Origin: Epiperipatus broadwayi
Lineage: Eukaryota > Onychophora > Udeonychophora > Euonychophora > Peripatidae
Direction: 5' to 3'
Assembly (NCBI GenBank): GCA_028023455.1
Contig: JAQFVV010013359.1
Location: 1 to 64,000, forward strand
DNA length: 64,000 nucleotides
The notes under the pieces: generated by a model
The model's database searches: none
What the model was told of the DNA's origin: nothing
What the model saw: only the letters and a program-made list of their open reading frames with translations
Position numbers and translations under genes: made by a program
In this document: one piece after another, positions 33,560 through 46,800 of the stretch
How the letters are laid out: the number at the start of each line of letters is the position of its first letter
Position numbering within the stretch: the stretch's first letter is position 1

Positions 33560-36245
33560 AAATTTTACATTGAGCCATAGTTCAAAATTTGTAATAATCA
33601 TAGAGGAAAATGTCACAAATGTGAAAGGTTTGATTGAACACAATATCATTATTCATCATTATTTTAAAACACTATTGATCAACCACAGAATGGTATCTCC
33701 ATCGATAATCTCTCTTGACATTACATCAACAAACTTCTACATTTCACTTATCCATCTCATTTAGTCTCTTTCTAGGTCATAATTTAAGACTTTATTTTTC
33801 CATCTATTATCATCTCTTCTGTCAATATATCCAACTTAGCTCCATTTAAAATTCTTAATTCTTTCAATGATGTTAATGATACATGTTTATTTATTTTACC
33901 TTAATAATTCCCTTTTGATCAACTTCTTGTTACCCCCAGCATATGTCTTTCCATGTTTCAGTGAGTGGTCCAAAGTTTCAGTATCACTTTTCTGTTAAGT
34001 GTCCAAGTCTCATATTCATAAATAGGAACCAGTGTCCAAGTTTAATTCTATGATCAATTTTATCCATTACATTTCTATCCGTATTAATAATCAAGATATT
34101 TGTAGTTGTTAATTTTTTCTAATTTCTTAGAAAATCTGTTAAACATTACTTTAGTTTTTTCAGTATTTGTCTTTGGTCCTACTTTTTTACTTTAATCTGA
34201 TAATTTTTGCAACATTTCCTGAAGTTCTGAAGCATTATTTATAAAAATTACACATCTCCTGCAAATCTAGGTAACTTGAATTAGTTTCTCATTTTAATCC
34301 ATAAAATACTGCCAGTAAAAATGCTATAAAAAGTTTTCTCCCAGAGATATAGTCATCCAGTTGTACATCCCTCTTAATGTTAATCTTTTTGTGTGATCAT
34401 GTATTTTCATAAATATTCTTCAGAATATGACTATCCTGAGTCTGGAAATGCTTATAGAATCAAATTTCTTTTTATAATCTACAAATTCAAAGCATAATAG
34501 CATATAATATTCATTGTTCTTTCTATAACTTTTCTCAATTCCTAGATATAGTCATCAATGCTAAAACTACTTTTAAATCGAGCTTGCTCTTTTGGTTATT
34601 TATATGGATGTGATAGAAGATTGATAGCTTTGTAATTTCTAATGTCTCTTTATCACCTTTTTAAAGGACAATATTACTATTGCATGCTTCCAATCAATGG
34701 GCACACCTTTATCATTTAGACATTTGGAATAAAGTTTTGCCAACACTTTTTCTATTTTTCCTCTGCTTTTTTAAAGATATCATCAATAATAATTCCATCA
34801 TTTTCTGGACTTTTCCCTTCATCATAGATTTAATTGTGCAAATCACCTCTTCATTTAAAATAATAAGCAATTTAGAAGATATATTAATTATAGCGACTAT
34901 TTTCTTTATTACTATATAATTCCTTTTATACATTTTATGAAGTCAATTCTCTTTTTAGATCTCTTCTTACAGCTGAAATAACTTTTTTCCAAAACCAAAA
35001 TGTTGTTTATACTTTTGAAACTTTATTCTTTTCTATACCTTTTCTTACCAATTCACAGTTATATATTTTTTTATATCACTATTAACTCTTTTGTGCCATT
35101 TTACAGAACTCCAGTTATTTAATTCTTTTTAATAGTTCATAATCTATAATATTAATAAGCCAATAAGCTGATACACATGCGCTTTGCAGATGTCACTATA
35201 TAAATGAATAAAAATATTTTCATGTTTCTTCTTTTCTTCATATATTGTCTTGTCTCAATTGAAATTTTACTGGTGAATTGCTGTTTTTTGTACCAGTTAC
35301 CTTTGTTGTATTTATTAGTAAAGTATCAGTTTTCTGTATCAGTTATCTTCTTATTGATCTCAGTTAAATTTGAATCATCATTAAAATCTGTCACTATTTT
35401 AAAATGATTAGGAAGTTTCAATTTAAATTCATGTTAGTTCTGAAAATTAGAAATATCAATTGCTAATACTGCCTCTTTTAACAGTTTTTATTCTCTGGCT
35501 TTGCATTAACATATAACTTACATCACTAATCAATGATCACTTCTTTTATTGAAGAATTTATTAAGACAATTACAATCTTGAAATATATATTTTTTCCTAG
35601 GTAAAATATAATCCAGTTTTGTTTTATTTTCATTTGGATATTTTCATATTCATGTCCATTTAGCATTTTTCTGAAAGAAATTATAATTTTTTTTGTTTAA
35701 GTTCCACAAATCTGTGTTTTCTCTCATTTTTGACACTATAACTAAATTTATTCACAGCATTTCATTATTTAATCATTTTTTAATTATGGCATTAAATAAC
35801 AATTTTAAAATATTGTTTGGTCCGATCAAAAGCATTTTGTACATTTTATAAAAATTCTGTGTTTCTTCATCATAGTAAACCTGACTTATCTGAATAAAAT
35901 TGAATAATTAATTTTGGCATGTTATCTTATGTATTAGCAATCTCCATGATGCTGTTCTTCCACTTTTTATTTATAATATATCCAATTCTACTTGCTTTTC
36001 CAATATTTGTGTCTTTATATTTTTCAAATCAATTATCTCATCATTTTATTTTCCAACTTCACAAAGTATAATAATGTTTTATTTAATATTAGATAGTTCT
36101 TCAAATTCATATAATATTCCCTCACTCAAAAGTAAATTGCTTTTGTAAGCACCTAAATAAAAAGTCATCACTGAATGACAACTTGGGGCTGCAATCAGAT
36201 TCTTAGCATCTGCTGTCTTTGACCACCAACTTTTGCCTTACTGTT
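33560..36245 (-). mobile_element. RTE-like LINE copy, long but heavily decayed
   Basis: Reading the minus strand from 36245 down, the same landmarks appear as in the plus-strand copy at 24.8-26.9 kb. They are the leader GTTGGTGGTCAAAG, the endonuclease start TTTAGGTGCTTACAA, the shared segment AATAAAAAGTGGAAGAACA (about 35960), the endonuclease end SDH near 35540, LNEEVICTIKSMMKGKV (about 34860-34810), an EQARFKSSFS-like stretch near 34580, the active site RFAGDV (34268-34251) in place of FADD, and the RTE C-terminal region to about 33650. Stops and frameshifts are everywhere. It is a dead copy with both ends nearly intact. Confidence 0.7.
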
Positions 36246-36249
36246 GACT

Positions 36250-37430
36250 TTTCAACTTCCTGGAATAAGGGCCTTAATTTATTTTTTTTCTATCAAGATT
36301 TTAAGTATCTAAAGAAAAAATTATTCATGCACACATTCATTTTGCCTTCAACAAACTTAACTAATGTTTTAGTTAAGAAGTATTAGGTAATTGAGAAGAG
36401 AGACTATGCTTTTTTTTGCTCTTAACAGACCATCTAAATTCATTTACCATATCAATGATTGCCTAGTAATAACAGCTTCAATAAGAATGTATAGAGTGGA
36501 CATTAAGAAATTGACTTCAAATGGCTTTCTTTCTGCTAATAGCAAACTATTTTCTGCAGCTACAATATATAAAGAAGAGTCTGTATGTGTATTTATATTA
36601 TAATTTATAGAAATGTTCAGAAAAAACTGTGCAGAATATTATAATATATAATTACTAATGTTTCAATAATTATATATATATATATGGTTGTTCCTGCAAA
36701 TTTCCATTGATTATAACACATTTTTTACCCATAAAAAGCTTCATTTTAGCATATGTGTGTGTATATATATATATACATTATTTCACCATATCCTGCACAG
36801 TAATGTATGAATCTTGAACACAAAGTGCAATATTAATTTTTTTATGGAGTTGTTAGAAATACAATTGGAAAATTTCTCTAGAGCTATAAAATCTGTTTAT
36901 CAATGGATTCCACAGTGTGTATATATATATTCAAATAGTCATTTCAAGATAGCTGCATCATTTTATGTTAGCAGCATTGTACAACATTTATAGAAAAATA
37001 TAGAAAACTAAAGAAAAAAGAAACAATCATATACAAAGAATTAGAAGAGAGAGATTAAAAGGAGATTTTGATACTGATAGACAAGATTTAGAAATATATG
37101 AGAAAAAATAAAATTTATTTAGAAAATTTGATATAAATGATAATTATCGATAAATATATAGCATTTATTACATTTATTTGTTCAAACCCACTTCACTTTT
37201 GTCTACATAAGTTTTATTTTAGTCAACAAAAAATTACAAAATTCAATTAAAATTACTGGCAGAAATACATTACAATTTTGTGGAATTTTAGAAATCTTTA
37301 TTGAAAAATGTAGAAATCTAAAAATACGTGCAGAACATATGCTGCATCCTTTGATGAGCCACCATTTTCATATCAATAGAGCACAAAAAAAAAAGTTAAT
37401 GGATGCATGTCATATTTTTCATAAAAACAA
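36250..37430. other. AT-rich spacer with microsatellites
   Basis: TA and TG dinucleotide runs lie near 36675, 36755 and 36920. The 70-residue frame at 36391-36603 has no recognisable motif. Confidence 0.4.
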
Positions 37431-38020
37431 ATTTAAAACAAAAAGAATTATCAAAATAATATAATGTTTGGAAACATTAAAATAATATGATATATTTAGA
37501 AAACAAATCTGATAATATATTTAGCGAAAATAAAATAATTGAAAAATAGATATTTTCAATAAGTATGATTGAAGGATATATTCTATATGAAATTTATTAG
37601 CAATAATGACATAACAAAAAAAAAAATCATGAAAGTAATATGTGTTTGAAAACTTGAAATTAATACATTTAACAAATTGAAAAAATAAATATTTCAATAA
37701 GTGTCACCAATGTAAACATTACGGAAGAAAATTAATGTTAATGATCATTGCTCATTTAATTTTATACAAAATGTTCGGATTGATCACATTTATTGAAATT
37801 ATTTGTTTTTCAGTCATTATTTATTCATTAAATATATTATTTTCAGATTTGTTTTTTAAACAAATTATAATAGTAATAATAACAAGTCAGATGTCATATG
37901 ACTTATATATAGCTTGCACTTACAAATATGTAAAATTAAGAGGTGCAATAGCTCTAAATAAGCTTTTTTATTTATGATAATACTACAAGAGAAGACATTC
38001 AAATCATTTTTATTTTGGAT

Positions 38021-38073
38021 TGTCCCATCCCAGCGGTTTCGCCTATGGGTCTCTTCAGTGAGGAGTTGGGACA
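38021..38073 (-). ncRNA. Hammerhead-like core, family B copy 1
   Basis: On the minus strand CTGAAGA (38058-38052) is followed by GACCCATAGGC and GAAA (38040-38037). Both boxes are intact, but stem II has lost a base (GACC against GGC) and the outer stem is imperfect. It probably folds poorly. Confidence 0.5.
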
Positions 38074-38430
38074 TTAGATCTAAAAAACCAACTCAAGCAA
38101 AGCATTTATCTAAAAGATAATTGTTAGAAGAAGATCTGAAACTTTTAGACATCTACATGTCTTTAAAGTCAGCTCTCCAACTGAAAAAAATCATATGGGC
38201 CTGAACTTAATTCAGATCTCCATATATTAGTAGGCTTAGCTCTTTAATTTAGCTAAAGCCACAACAGCAAAATAATAATAGTAATAATAACAAGTCAGAT
38301 GTCATATGACTTATATATAGCTTGCACTTACAAATATGTAAATTAAGAGCGTGCTAATAGCTCTAAACAAGCTTTTTTTTATTTATGATAAATGCTCAAA
38401 AGAAGACATTCAAATCATTTTTATTTGGGT

Positions 38431-38486
38431 TGTCCCCATCCCCAGACGGTTTCGACCTATGGGTCTCTTCAGTGGGGATGGGGACA
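38431..38486 (-). ncRNA. Hammerhead ribozyme candidate, family B copy 2
   Basis: On the minus strand: TGTCCCCATCCCCA (38486-38473), CTGAAGA (38472-38466), stem II GACC-CATA-GGTC, GAAA (38453-38450), CC, GTC ending at 38445, then TGGGGATGGGGACA (38444-38431), a perfect 14-base partner of the first strand. All invariant core bases are present and cutting is predicted after the C at 38445. Helix III is extremely short (A-C-C-G-T), so a single molecule would fold weakly and a dimer is more likely. The long stem I continues with a few mismatches into the flanks. Confidence 0.65.
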
Positions 38487-39010
38487 ATCAAAATAAAAAT
38501 GATTTGAATGTCTCTGTAGTAGTATCATAAATAAAAAAAAGCTGTTTAAGCTATTTTTTTAATATTTGTAAGTTTATAATAGTATATTTTTCTTATTTTT
38601 TTATATTATTTTTTTTAAATTAAAATACTAAATCAGTCCAGTGAGCGACTAGACAGATGAATCTTTTTTATAAAAATGCTTTTTGAGTTGGTTTTTTAAT
38701 GCCCAATGGGGGCAAGGTGGAGGATATAAGTTGATGTTAATTTTAAACAAATTATGTTATTTTTATGTTTTGAACATATATTCTTTTCATATTTTTTTTT
38801 TTTTTGCTTAGCAATGCCATTTGTTGTCATCTTTAATAGAATTTATCATAGAATATTTGCATCGATCACACTATTGTAAATATTTATTTTTTCAATCATT
38901 GTTTGTTCACTAAATATATTATTTTCAGGTTTGTTTTCTAAATAAATTATATTAATTTCATATTTTCAAACATACAGTTTCATATTTTTTTTGGGTGTTT
39001 GATTCTTTAC

Positions 39011-40620
39011 AAAAAATATAAAATTTAACAATTACCTTTTTTTTGTTACTTTGTCATGTGGATGAATGATAGTTTTATCAGCTCATATTCTAGAGGTTAC
39101 AGCCTTAGTAAATATTACTTACGTAATCAATGTGCATTTAAATAAATTTATAATTACAACAGATAGATTTTAAAGTTTACTAATACCAATCTAAATTTAA
39201 ACAAAAAATATTTATTCCAGATTGGTAAAAAAAAAAAAGATGATATCAAATGTAAGCATATTTTAAATTTTAATTAATTATTTATTTGATAATGTTCAAA
39301 TTGATTTTTTTTTATAATGTTCCATTAGCATGTTGTAAGTATTTTAAGATTCTCAACCAATTGTTTAATGCTTGGAGTTCTTTCCAAAGAAGAGTTAAGA
39401 TATTTATTACAGAAAATATCTAATAAGAGTGAATGTTGTTTTGTTTTCTTAAAAATGAAAAAGTTTTACAGTGTGTATCTTAAAATCTAGAAATGATTCT
39501 CAAAATTTAGGTTAGTCTTGAATTTCATAAACAATTCATGAAATAGAGTGATGAACGAGTAAATTTCATGAAGATCTCTTTTGCAAACGCCACTGAAGCT
39601 CTGACCATTGATTTATTTACATATCTCTTCATTTCCAAAACGTTATAAAGTTAAAGAAAAATTGAAAATCTAGACAGCTAAGATAAATAAATATAAAAAG
39701 TCAATTATAGCAATGTTACCTGTAGGTATCAGAAATGCACTCCAATATCTCAGAAGGCAAATACCAATTAATATTATCTCAAAAGTGGAGAAATATTCTT
39801 CACAAATCTTATAAATGCAATAAAATTGAAAAGCACAGCATTATATTTTTATTATGAAGAAGCTTACATATTTTAAATCAGATAAATTTCATTCATATGT
39901 GGGCATAAACTTATAAATGCATCCTTCATTTTCCTGTCAGGTAAAATCATCCATCATGCAAAATAAAATAAAATAACTCTTTTATTCCCAAAAAGGTCAT
40001 TTTACTTTCAGATAGTTATTTAATATTCTAGGTATGTGATATTGTTTTATTATAAAATATTGTGATTTTTTAAAATTATATATTTAAAACATACTAATAA
40101 TGTATATTCAAATTTATAAAAATATAGTAATACACATTTATTTTAATAATTATTAATGGTCTTGAGAAATTATAACCTGTTCCAAACAAATATGCTTGTT
40201 CCCTTTTTATTAAAAGTGTTTAATTTAATTTAAGGCAGAATTATGACATGTTTTGCCTCAGCTATTATAATTAAAGGGTAAAGAAATAAGGATAATATTA
40301 AATTTAAATGAGTATGTTGAGTTTATAAGATTATTAATATCATTGACGTTTGAAATGATTCCAAATTCATTTAACTTACATTTATAATATGGTATAAATG
40401 GGTGTTTAATATAAGTTATGTGGGAAATAATAGTGCATAAAGTAATGTCAGCAAAATGTGAATAATTGAAATCTCATTAAAAATGTTATGAATTGTGAGG
40501 TAATGAAAGAATATGATTCAAATAAGAATTATGATTACACTGCAATATTAATTTAAAGTATACCAATTGTGTACTGGAATATAAATGCATATATGCGTTA
40601 ATAATTTTTATTAGTCATTC
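39011..40620. other. AT-rich spacer
   Basis: No gene or repeat was recognised. Confidence 0.4.
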
Positions 40621-40621
40621 A

Positions 40622-40868
40622 TTAGACTAGGGATTATCCATTTAATAAATAATATTTCTGTAGCGTAATTTTCATTACATCACTCTCATGCAAGGTAAAG
40701 ACTAGTTTCTATCTGCACAAGGTGTTAAAAGTGGGTAGAAACTCATCCTTAACTTACATCAAAGTGGTATAGTGAAAATTACGCTGCAGAAATATTACTC
40801 ATTAAACATATATATGGAATTTATATTTTTGAAGAATTCATAATAATCAGAAGTCATCCCTACTCTAA
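40622..40868. mobile_element. Palindromic MITE
   Basis: Ends TTAGACTAGGGAT (40622-40634) and ATCCCTACTCTAA (40856-40868) are inverted repeats with one mismatch. Inner arms are also paired: AATATTTCTGTAGCGTAATT on the left and AATTACGCTGCAGAAATATT on the right. The arms take up most of its 247 bases. No coding content is present. Target duplication was not clear. Confidence 0.75.
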
Positions 40869-43800
40869 AAACCTATAATTGATGTTAAAGTTTCTCAAGA
40901 AAATTATTAAATTTCATATTATATTGGGTGTGTATGCTTAAATATATATGTGATTAGTAATCACACATTGTTTGGACTATAATAGCAATATTATAAAGTA
41001 AGATACAGAATTAATAATGTAGAGATTGATTAACTCACATAATCATCATCTCAGACAGAAGGTAGATAAGTAGACAAGGTAAGGAATAAATTAAATGAAG
41101 ATTAATGTTAAAAAATATATTTAATCTATGTATTTCAGATAATACAGTTCTGCACACAGAGCCAGTTCAGTGATAATAAAAACATAAAATAGAACTATAA
41201 TGTAGCTCTGCATATGAGCATAGATCTATGATAGCGACATCTTTGTGTTTCCAATTGTATTGATGTATAGTCAATCCTGATAAGATATCCAAATTGTGCC
41301 AAATTAGAGGATTTTTTTTATTCATGTAGAGTAAAATGAGCTAATGGTTTATTGTTCATAAAAAATTTAAATATTGGAAGGAACAGCTGAGATGTAGTCC
41401 ACAGACCTTGAGCTCTACAATTGTACTAAAATATGTAGAACAAAATAATCAAATGTTTTATTACTTATGAGTTCCTAACAATTTTGAGCAGATTTCATAG
41501 AGCAATGCTAATAGATATACAAAAAGTAAATTTAAATGCATCTATAGCAGAGTTAATATGAATGACTCCCAAGAAAATTGGACTTGAGAAAAATTGAAAA
41601 TTATTACTAATTTAATTCAATAGTAACAAAGAACTTTTTTACACTTTTACATAGTTTTTTACAAAAGTTGGAGTTACAGAATCCACCACTATCATGCAGA
41701 ATAAATTATATCTTATCAGATGAAGACATTTGATGTCAGCAATATTTTTAAATTATGAAATAAAATTTTGATTCTTACTAAAGAGTAGATGTTAAATATG
41801 GTGAAAGTCTTAATTAAACATGTTCTGTATTTAACAGCAACATTTTAATTAATTGTAATTTTAAGTCATTGATTTTGTTGCTATGTATACATTAAATCTC
41901 TATCTTTCTGAGTTCTCATTCAAGAATATATAATGTTGGTTAAAGAATATATAATGTTGTTTGAGCTATTGGTACGCTCTCTATGTGCATTTTTGTAACT
42001 ACATGCTCATTAAAAGTAATGTCACGTTATATATGACTTGCTTTTTTAATTATTAACAATATTTATATATATATATATTGCACCATTATTTTTGGTATGT
42101 GTTTGGCATTCTACAATGAAAGAAGATTGCTGAGAGAAAAATGATCAAAGAAAATGTACATGTATATTTTTTTTTAAGAAAAAAAAAAACAGTAATTAAC
42201 TGTAATTAGAGAGGAAGGGAGGTGTGATATTTCTTCTCTCCATATTTAAATTTGGCCAACCAGAATGTGATCACCAATATGAATTTAGTAAAAGAAAAAA
42301 AAAAGTTAGAGATTGTATAAAATCAAAACTTGTTTAATTTTGTAAAAGTATTTATTTATTTTGTTTGATGAAATTATGTTAGTCCACAAACCAAAAATGA
42401 ATGCTATATAAAACCATATATTGTATGTAAGTTTATTATTAATATTGTAATTTAATTATAATAAAAATAAGCTTTGTGAGGAATTAAATTCCTGAAGAGA
42501 TAAAGAAAAGTGTAAATAAGTACTTGCATGATGGAATCAGACAAGTGGTATAAAAAAGCGATCCTAAGAATTTGATTGATTTCTTCTTTGCTTCATTAAC
42601 ATTACCCATGAGTTCTTCAAATTAGAGTGCTGTATTTTTCATTGGGCAGCAGAAAATGGAGAAAGATACAGAAAGTTGTATAAGAATGTTTTGCTGTGTG
42701 TTTGCTTTGACCTATGGGTATAATTCAAACCAGATGCACTGCTAAACAGATACGGCCACTGATGCCTTCTTCCTAGCTTAAAGTTGTGAGGATGCCTTGA
42801 TTCAAAATTCTGTGCCTATATAATAACAGGGCTCTAGCAAGCTAATAAGAAAAACAACACTTCAAACGGACATAATGGATCTCATAGTTCATAGAAATAA
42901 AAAATCCATGGCCATGTTATACACCTATTATATCAGTAATTAAACCCATTCCAAAGAAATAATAGGTAAGATTAATGAGAGCTCTATACCTAACTTTAAT
43001 GTTTATCTGAACTAATAATATAAACTTTTAATGAACTAATATGACAATTGAACTAAATTTGATTATTGCTAACAATACCTAATTAAAATTGTAATTAAGA
43101 AAATGTGTTATACATATCTATTCTTTGTAATGTTGTATCTATATGTTAATGTTTAATAATATTCAATAGGGTAGTATTAATAAATAATTTTGTATTTATA
43201 GTATGTACTTAAATTGTTTATTAAATCTGTGTGGTAATTTAAATTCAGTAATCTTTATTATTTAGATTCTGCCATGTATGAATGCTAATACATGTAACTA
43301 ATTTGTTAAAGCTTCATAAATAGAAACCAGATAACAAAAACTTGTAATTATAAAAACGTCAGAGAAATTCTGTCTTTATTAATTAACTTTGTCATGGTGT
43401 GTTCAGCTAATACAGTCCACTGAACAGTGGCACCTGAAACATATAAATGAAAGCAGTCACAGGTTATAGTTTCTCTTTTATATCATATCGTACAATAATA
43501 CTTTGAGTTAAATTCACCAGGAAATATAATCACATTTTTCTTGATATTTATTCAGTAAATTAAAAAGAAGGGTTTGATTTGGTCATATACTTGTATGTAT
43601 AGTATAAATGATTCAAAACCCCTTTAGTGACCAGGATCTATATAAATATAATAATAATAAAAATAGATGAAAAGCTATAACCCATACAATATATATAAAT
43701 ATTTTGAATGTTTAACCAAGAAAAGATAATATAGTTTTTGTTATTGTTATAATTTGACATTAATTGGTCAGAATCATAGCTATCTTCTTTTTCCACAGAA

Positions 43801-46800
43801 AGCAAGATGAGCACTATGGTTCTGACTGTTAAGATCAGAGCATGCTCTGCAAACTGTAATACCTTCTCTTGGTTAAACATTTAAAATCTTTATATATATA
43901 AATTATAGTGAACACAAGAAAGGAGAAATTATATAGATTTTTGAATTAACAGTGTTTATGTCTGTACATTTACCATTGTGTGTAACTATTTAGTAATATT
44001 ATTTATTTGAAAAACATTTAAGATAGAATTAAGATGTGTGTATAAAGTACTTGAACCTAGTTAAACAATCTGGTAATAACATAAAATTTTATGATTAATG
44101 AAACTCATTGTGTGTGATGAGAGAGCAGAATATTGGCACAATAGGATACAATTATTTTGTAAATTTTGAACTAAAGGCTAGATCTAAGATTAATACTTGT
44201 TATTGTGCAATGAAGTAACCAAATATTGTGTAATTTATTAATTTTTTACATTTATTGTTTAATCATTAATTTTATTAATCTTGACAATAAACTTATTAAT
44301 ATTACTTCATGGTATGTGAGTATTCAATTATTAGCTTTTTAAAACAAGAACCTTTAAATAAAGAAGAAGCTCATGTTAACTCTGATTAGGCCAGGAACCA
44401 AAGTTATATGATTGTGACAAACATAAACAAATCGAAGCGAGAGTCACAAGCAATTCTACAGAAGAGAAAAAAGCAAAAATAAAAGTATATATCCTTATTT
44501 CATTTATTTGTATGTATCTAATTTAATATAACTATATAATATAATATGAATGTTTATCCAGGTGTCTAGGAGTGAGAATAATATTGTATCTCACCTGATC
44601 TTTTCCATGTTTCAGGAGAACTTGATGGTACTTAACCTGATGATAATTGAGATCTTAATCCAATACCCTGAATCACATTATTAAATGATTCTTTTATTCC
44701 TATTACAATATATGTATATATTGCAATAGTCAATTGTAGTGTGGGTGCAAGTGAGTGCCTATATGTGTGATAAAGGAAATGAGTTAAATATACAATTAAT
44801 TACATGTTGAGTAATATAATAATATTATGGGTGCCTTGCATTATCTAATCCCTCTACCACTCATCCATCCTTCTCAGTCCCAAGCAAAATTTTAATGATC
44901 AGCTTTATATGCAATGAGACCTATAAAGACCTTATGCTGGATTGTGTTACTATATCCATATTCAATAGACTCCTTTGTATGATGCATGTGTGTAATATAT
45001 ATGTGGATACATGAATATAGTTTAGTAGAAATATATTTAAATATGTTCATGTTGTGTAATTTGATATATTATTAATAAATAAAAAAGCATACACAGAAAT
45101 ATGCTAATAATTAATGTTTGTTTTAAAGTCAAACAATAATTATTAATATAACTAGAACAACAAAATTAACTTCTTTACTTAATATTGCGCTAGATTTCTT
45201 CATAAAATTATTAACAGTTGTCCTATTTATATATAAATTCAATATGTCATATTATTTAATGCATGTAATAATAATAGACCTTAATTGAAACTGATATCAA
45301 ATGTTTGATTGCTTATGTCATTGCGAGTATAAAATATATTATATAAAAATTAAAGTACTAAAAGTATTTATGAATATGATTGAGTTATATAAGCCTATAT
45401 ATTGTTCACTTTTAATATGTGAAGTAGACTTATAAAATAAAAAAAATATAGATTTACCATTATTTAATTATATACTTTTATTATTTGTTTAATTAAGATG
45501 AATGTTTTATTTAATCATTTGATCTGACATGTATTTACATATTATAAATTATTATTTGTTTCTTTAACAGTAATGTACTATAGGGTATTGGTAAAATTAT
45601 ATTTATTTGTCTCACATAATAATAGCTTATGCGGTAATACTATGAAGAAATTACTTCAAAAGTAATGTACTTCAGTGATTTATTACAATTAATGTGCAAA
45701 TAACTAATATAATCTGATCCTAATAATTTCCAAGAGAATTACTATCTCAAATATAGCTGCATGTAGAGACTTATGCAAAATTAAGATATGTTTGAGTCTT
45801 TTCAACTAATAGCAATAATGTGTATTTATAAATCTGATCCATTTATTGTCATCTGTAAGTTCATGGTATTTTGTGTTCCAATGTGATCATTGTCCATGCT
45901 TTACTAGCATTAACATTTATTTAGATGGATTCCTAACTGGAATTACTTTCTATCACTTTATGATATGATTCATTGTAATACAATAAAAAAATCCATGAAT
46001 AAGGTTGGGCTTTATATACTAATATTTAATTGAAAGACACTTTATGCATCACTCTTCATGATGTTATGAGTAAACCACCATTCTCTTAATTAAGGATAAT
46101 TATAAAATAATACAAATGAATACTATTTTTTTTAATATTTCAATTATTTGTTATTTAATTTTAATGATATAATATTAACTAGCCCTGAGATATATAACAA
46201 TTCCCAATAATAAACATTTAATTCCTTAAACGTTTAAAGTCAACCCATTGCATCATGCATTATCTTTCATTTATTATTTTTTTGATTGTATTTTTGTAAT
46301 CAATAAAGTTGTATTTTTTATTTTCACTTTTCATTTTTCTAAGATTTTGTTGAAGACATGAATTCAGTAAACAAAATTAATTTAAAAAATAAAATATTAA
46401 CTTTGCAAATAAAGGAAAAAACGAATAAATGAAATTAACAGAAGTAAATAGTCAAAAATAAAAGATATTGTTTTTATCTTCAGGCTATGAAAATGTTTTT
46501 GAATAAATAAATATTGATTCTTCAAATAATTCAAACTCTCTTTAAAATATTAAAATTGATCTTTTAATAATAAAAAAAAAAAAAACATTTTCTTAGATAA
46601 AATATTCTAAGAAAAGTTTTGACAGGAAACATTTATATTTTGAGTATTCTCTAATGTTCAATAAAATTTTACTCTTAATTTGCTGCTAAAAAGTTTCTAT
46701 TCTTCAATTATGTCAAAATATAAATATTACATACTTTTTAGAAATGAATACTTAATAATTTTACAAAAAATAAAATAAAAATAGATTATTTAAACTTATT

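Larger units (their letters stand above)
37440..39010. mobile_element. Foldback composite carrying hammerhead repeat family B
   Basis: Outer arms of about 190 bases are inverted copies: TTTAGAAAACAAATCTGATA near 37496 matches the reverse of TTTCAGGTTTGTTTTCTAAA near 38930. Further inverted or direct copies of the same arm lie at 37600-37720 and 37745-37870. Inside, a repeat of about 408 bp starts at 37867 and again at 38275 (shared AACAAGTCAGATGTCATATG). Part of it returns inverted at 38473-38580 and 38640-38720. Each unit carries a hammerhead-like core. No coding frame was found. The design resembles retrozymes and Penelope terminal repeats, or a foldback DNA element. Confidence 0.75.

Noticed and set aside
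43420-43440. CTGAACAG..CCTGAAAC as another ribozyme core
   Set aside because: The invariant G of the CUGANGA box is missing.
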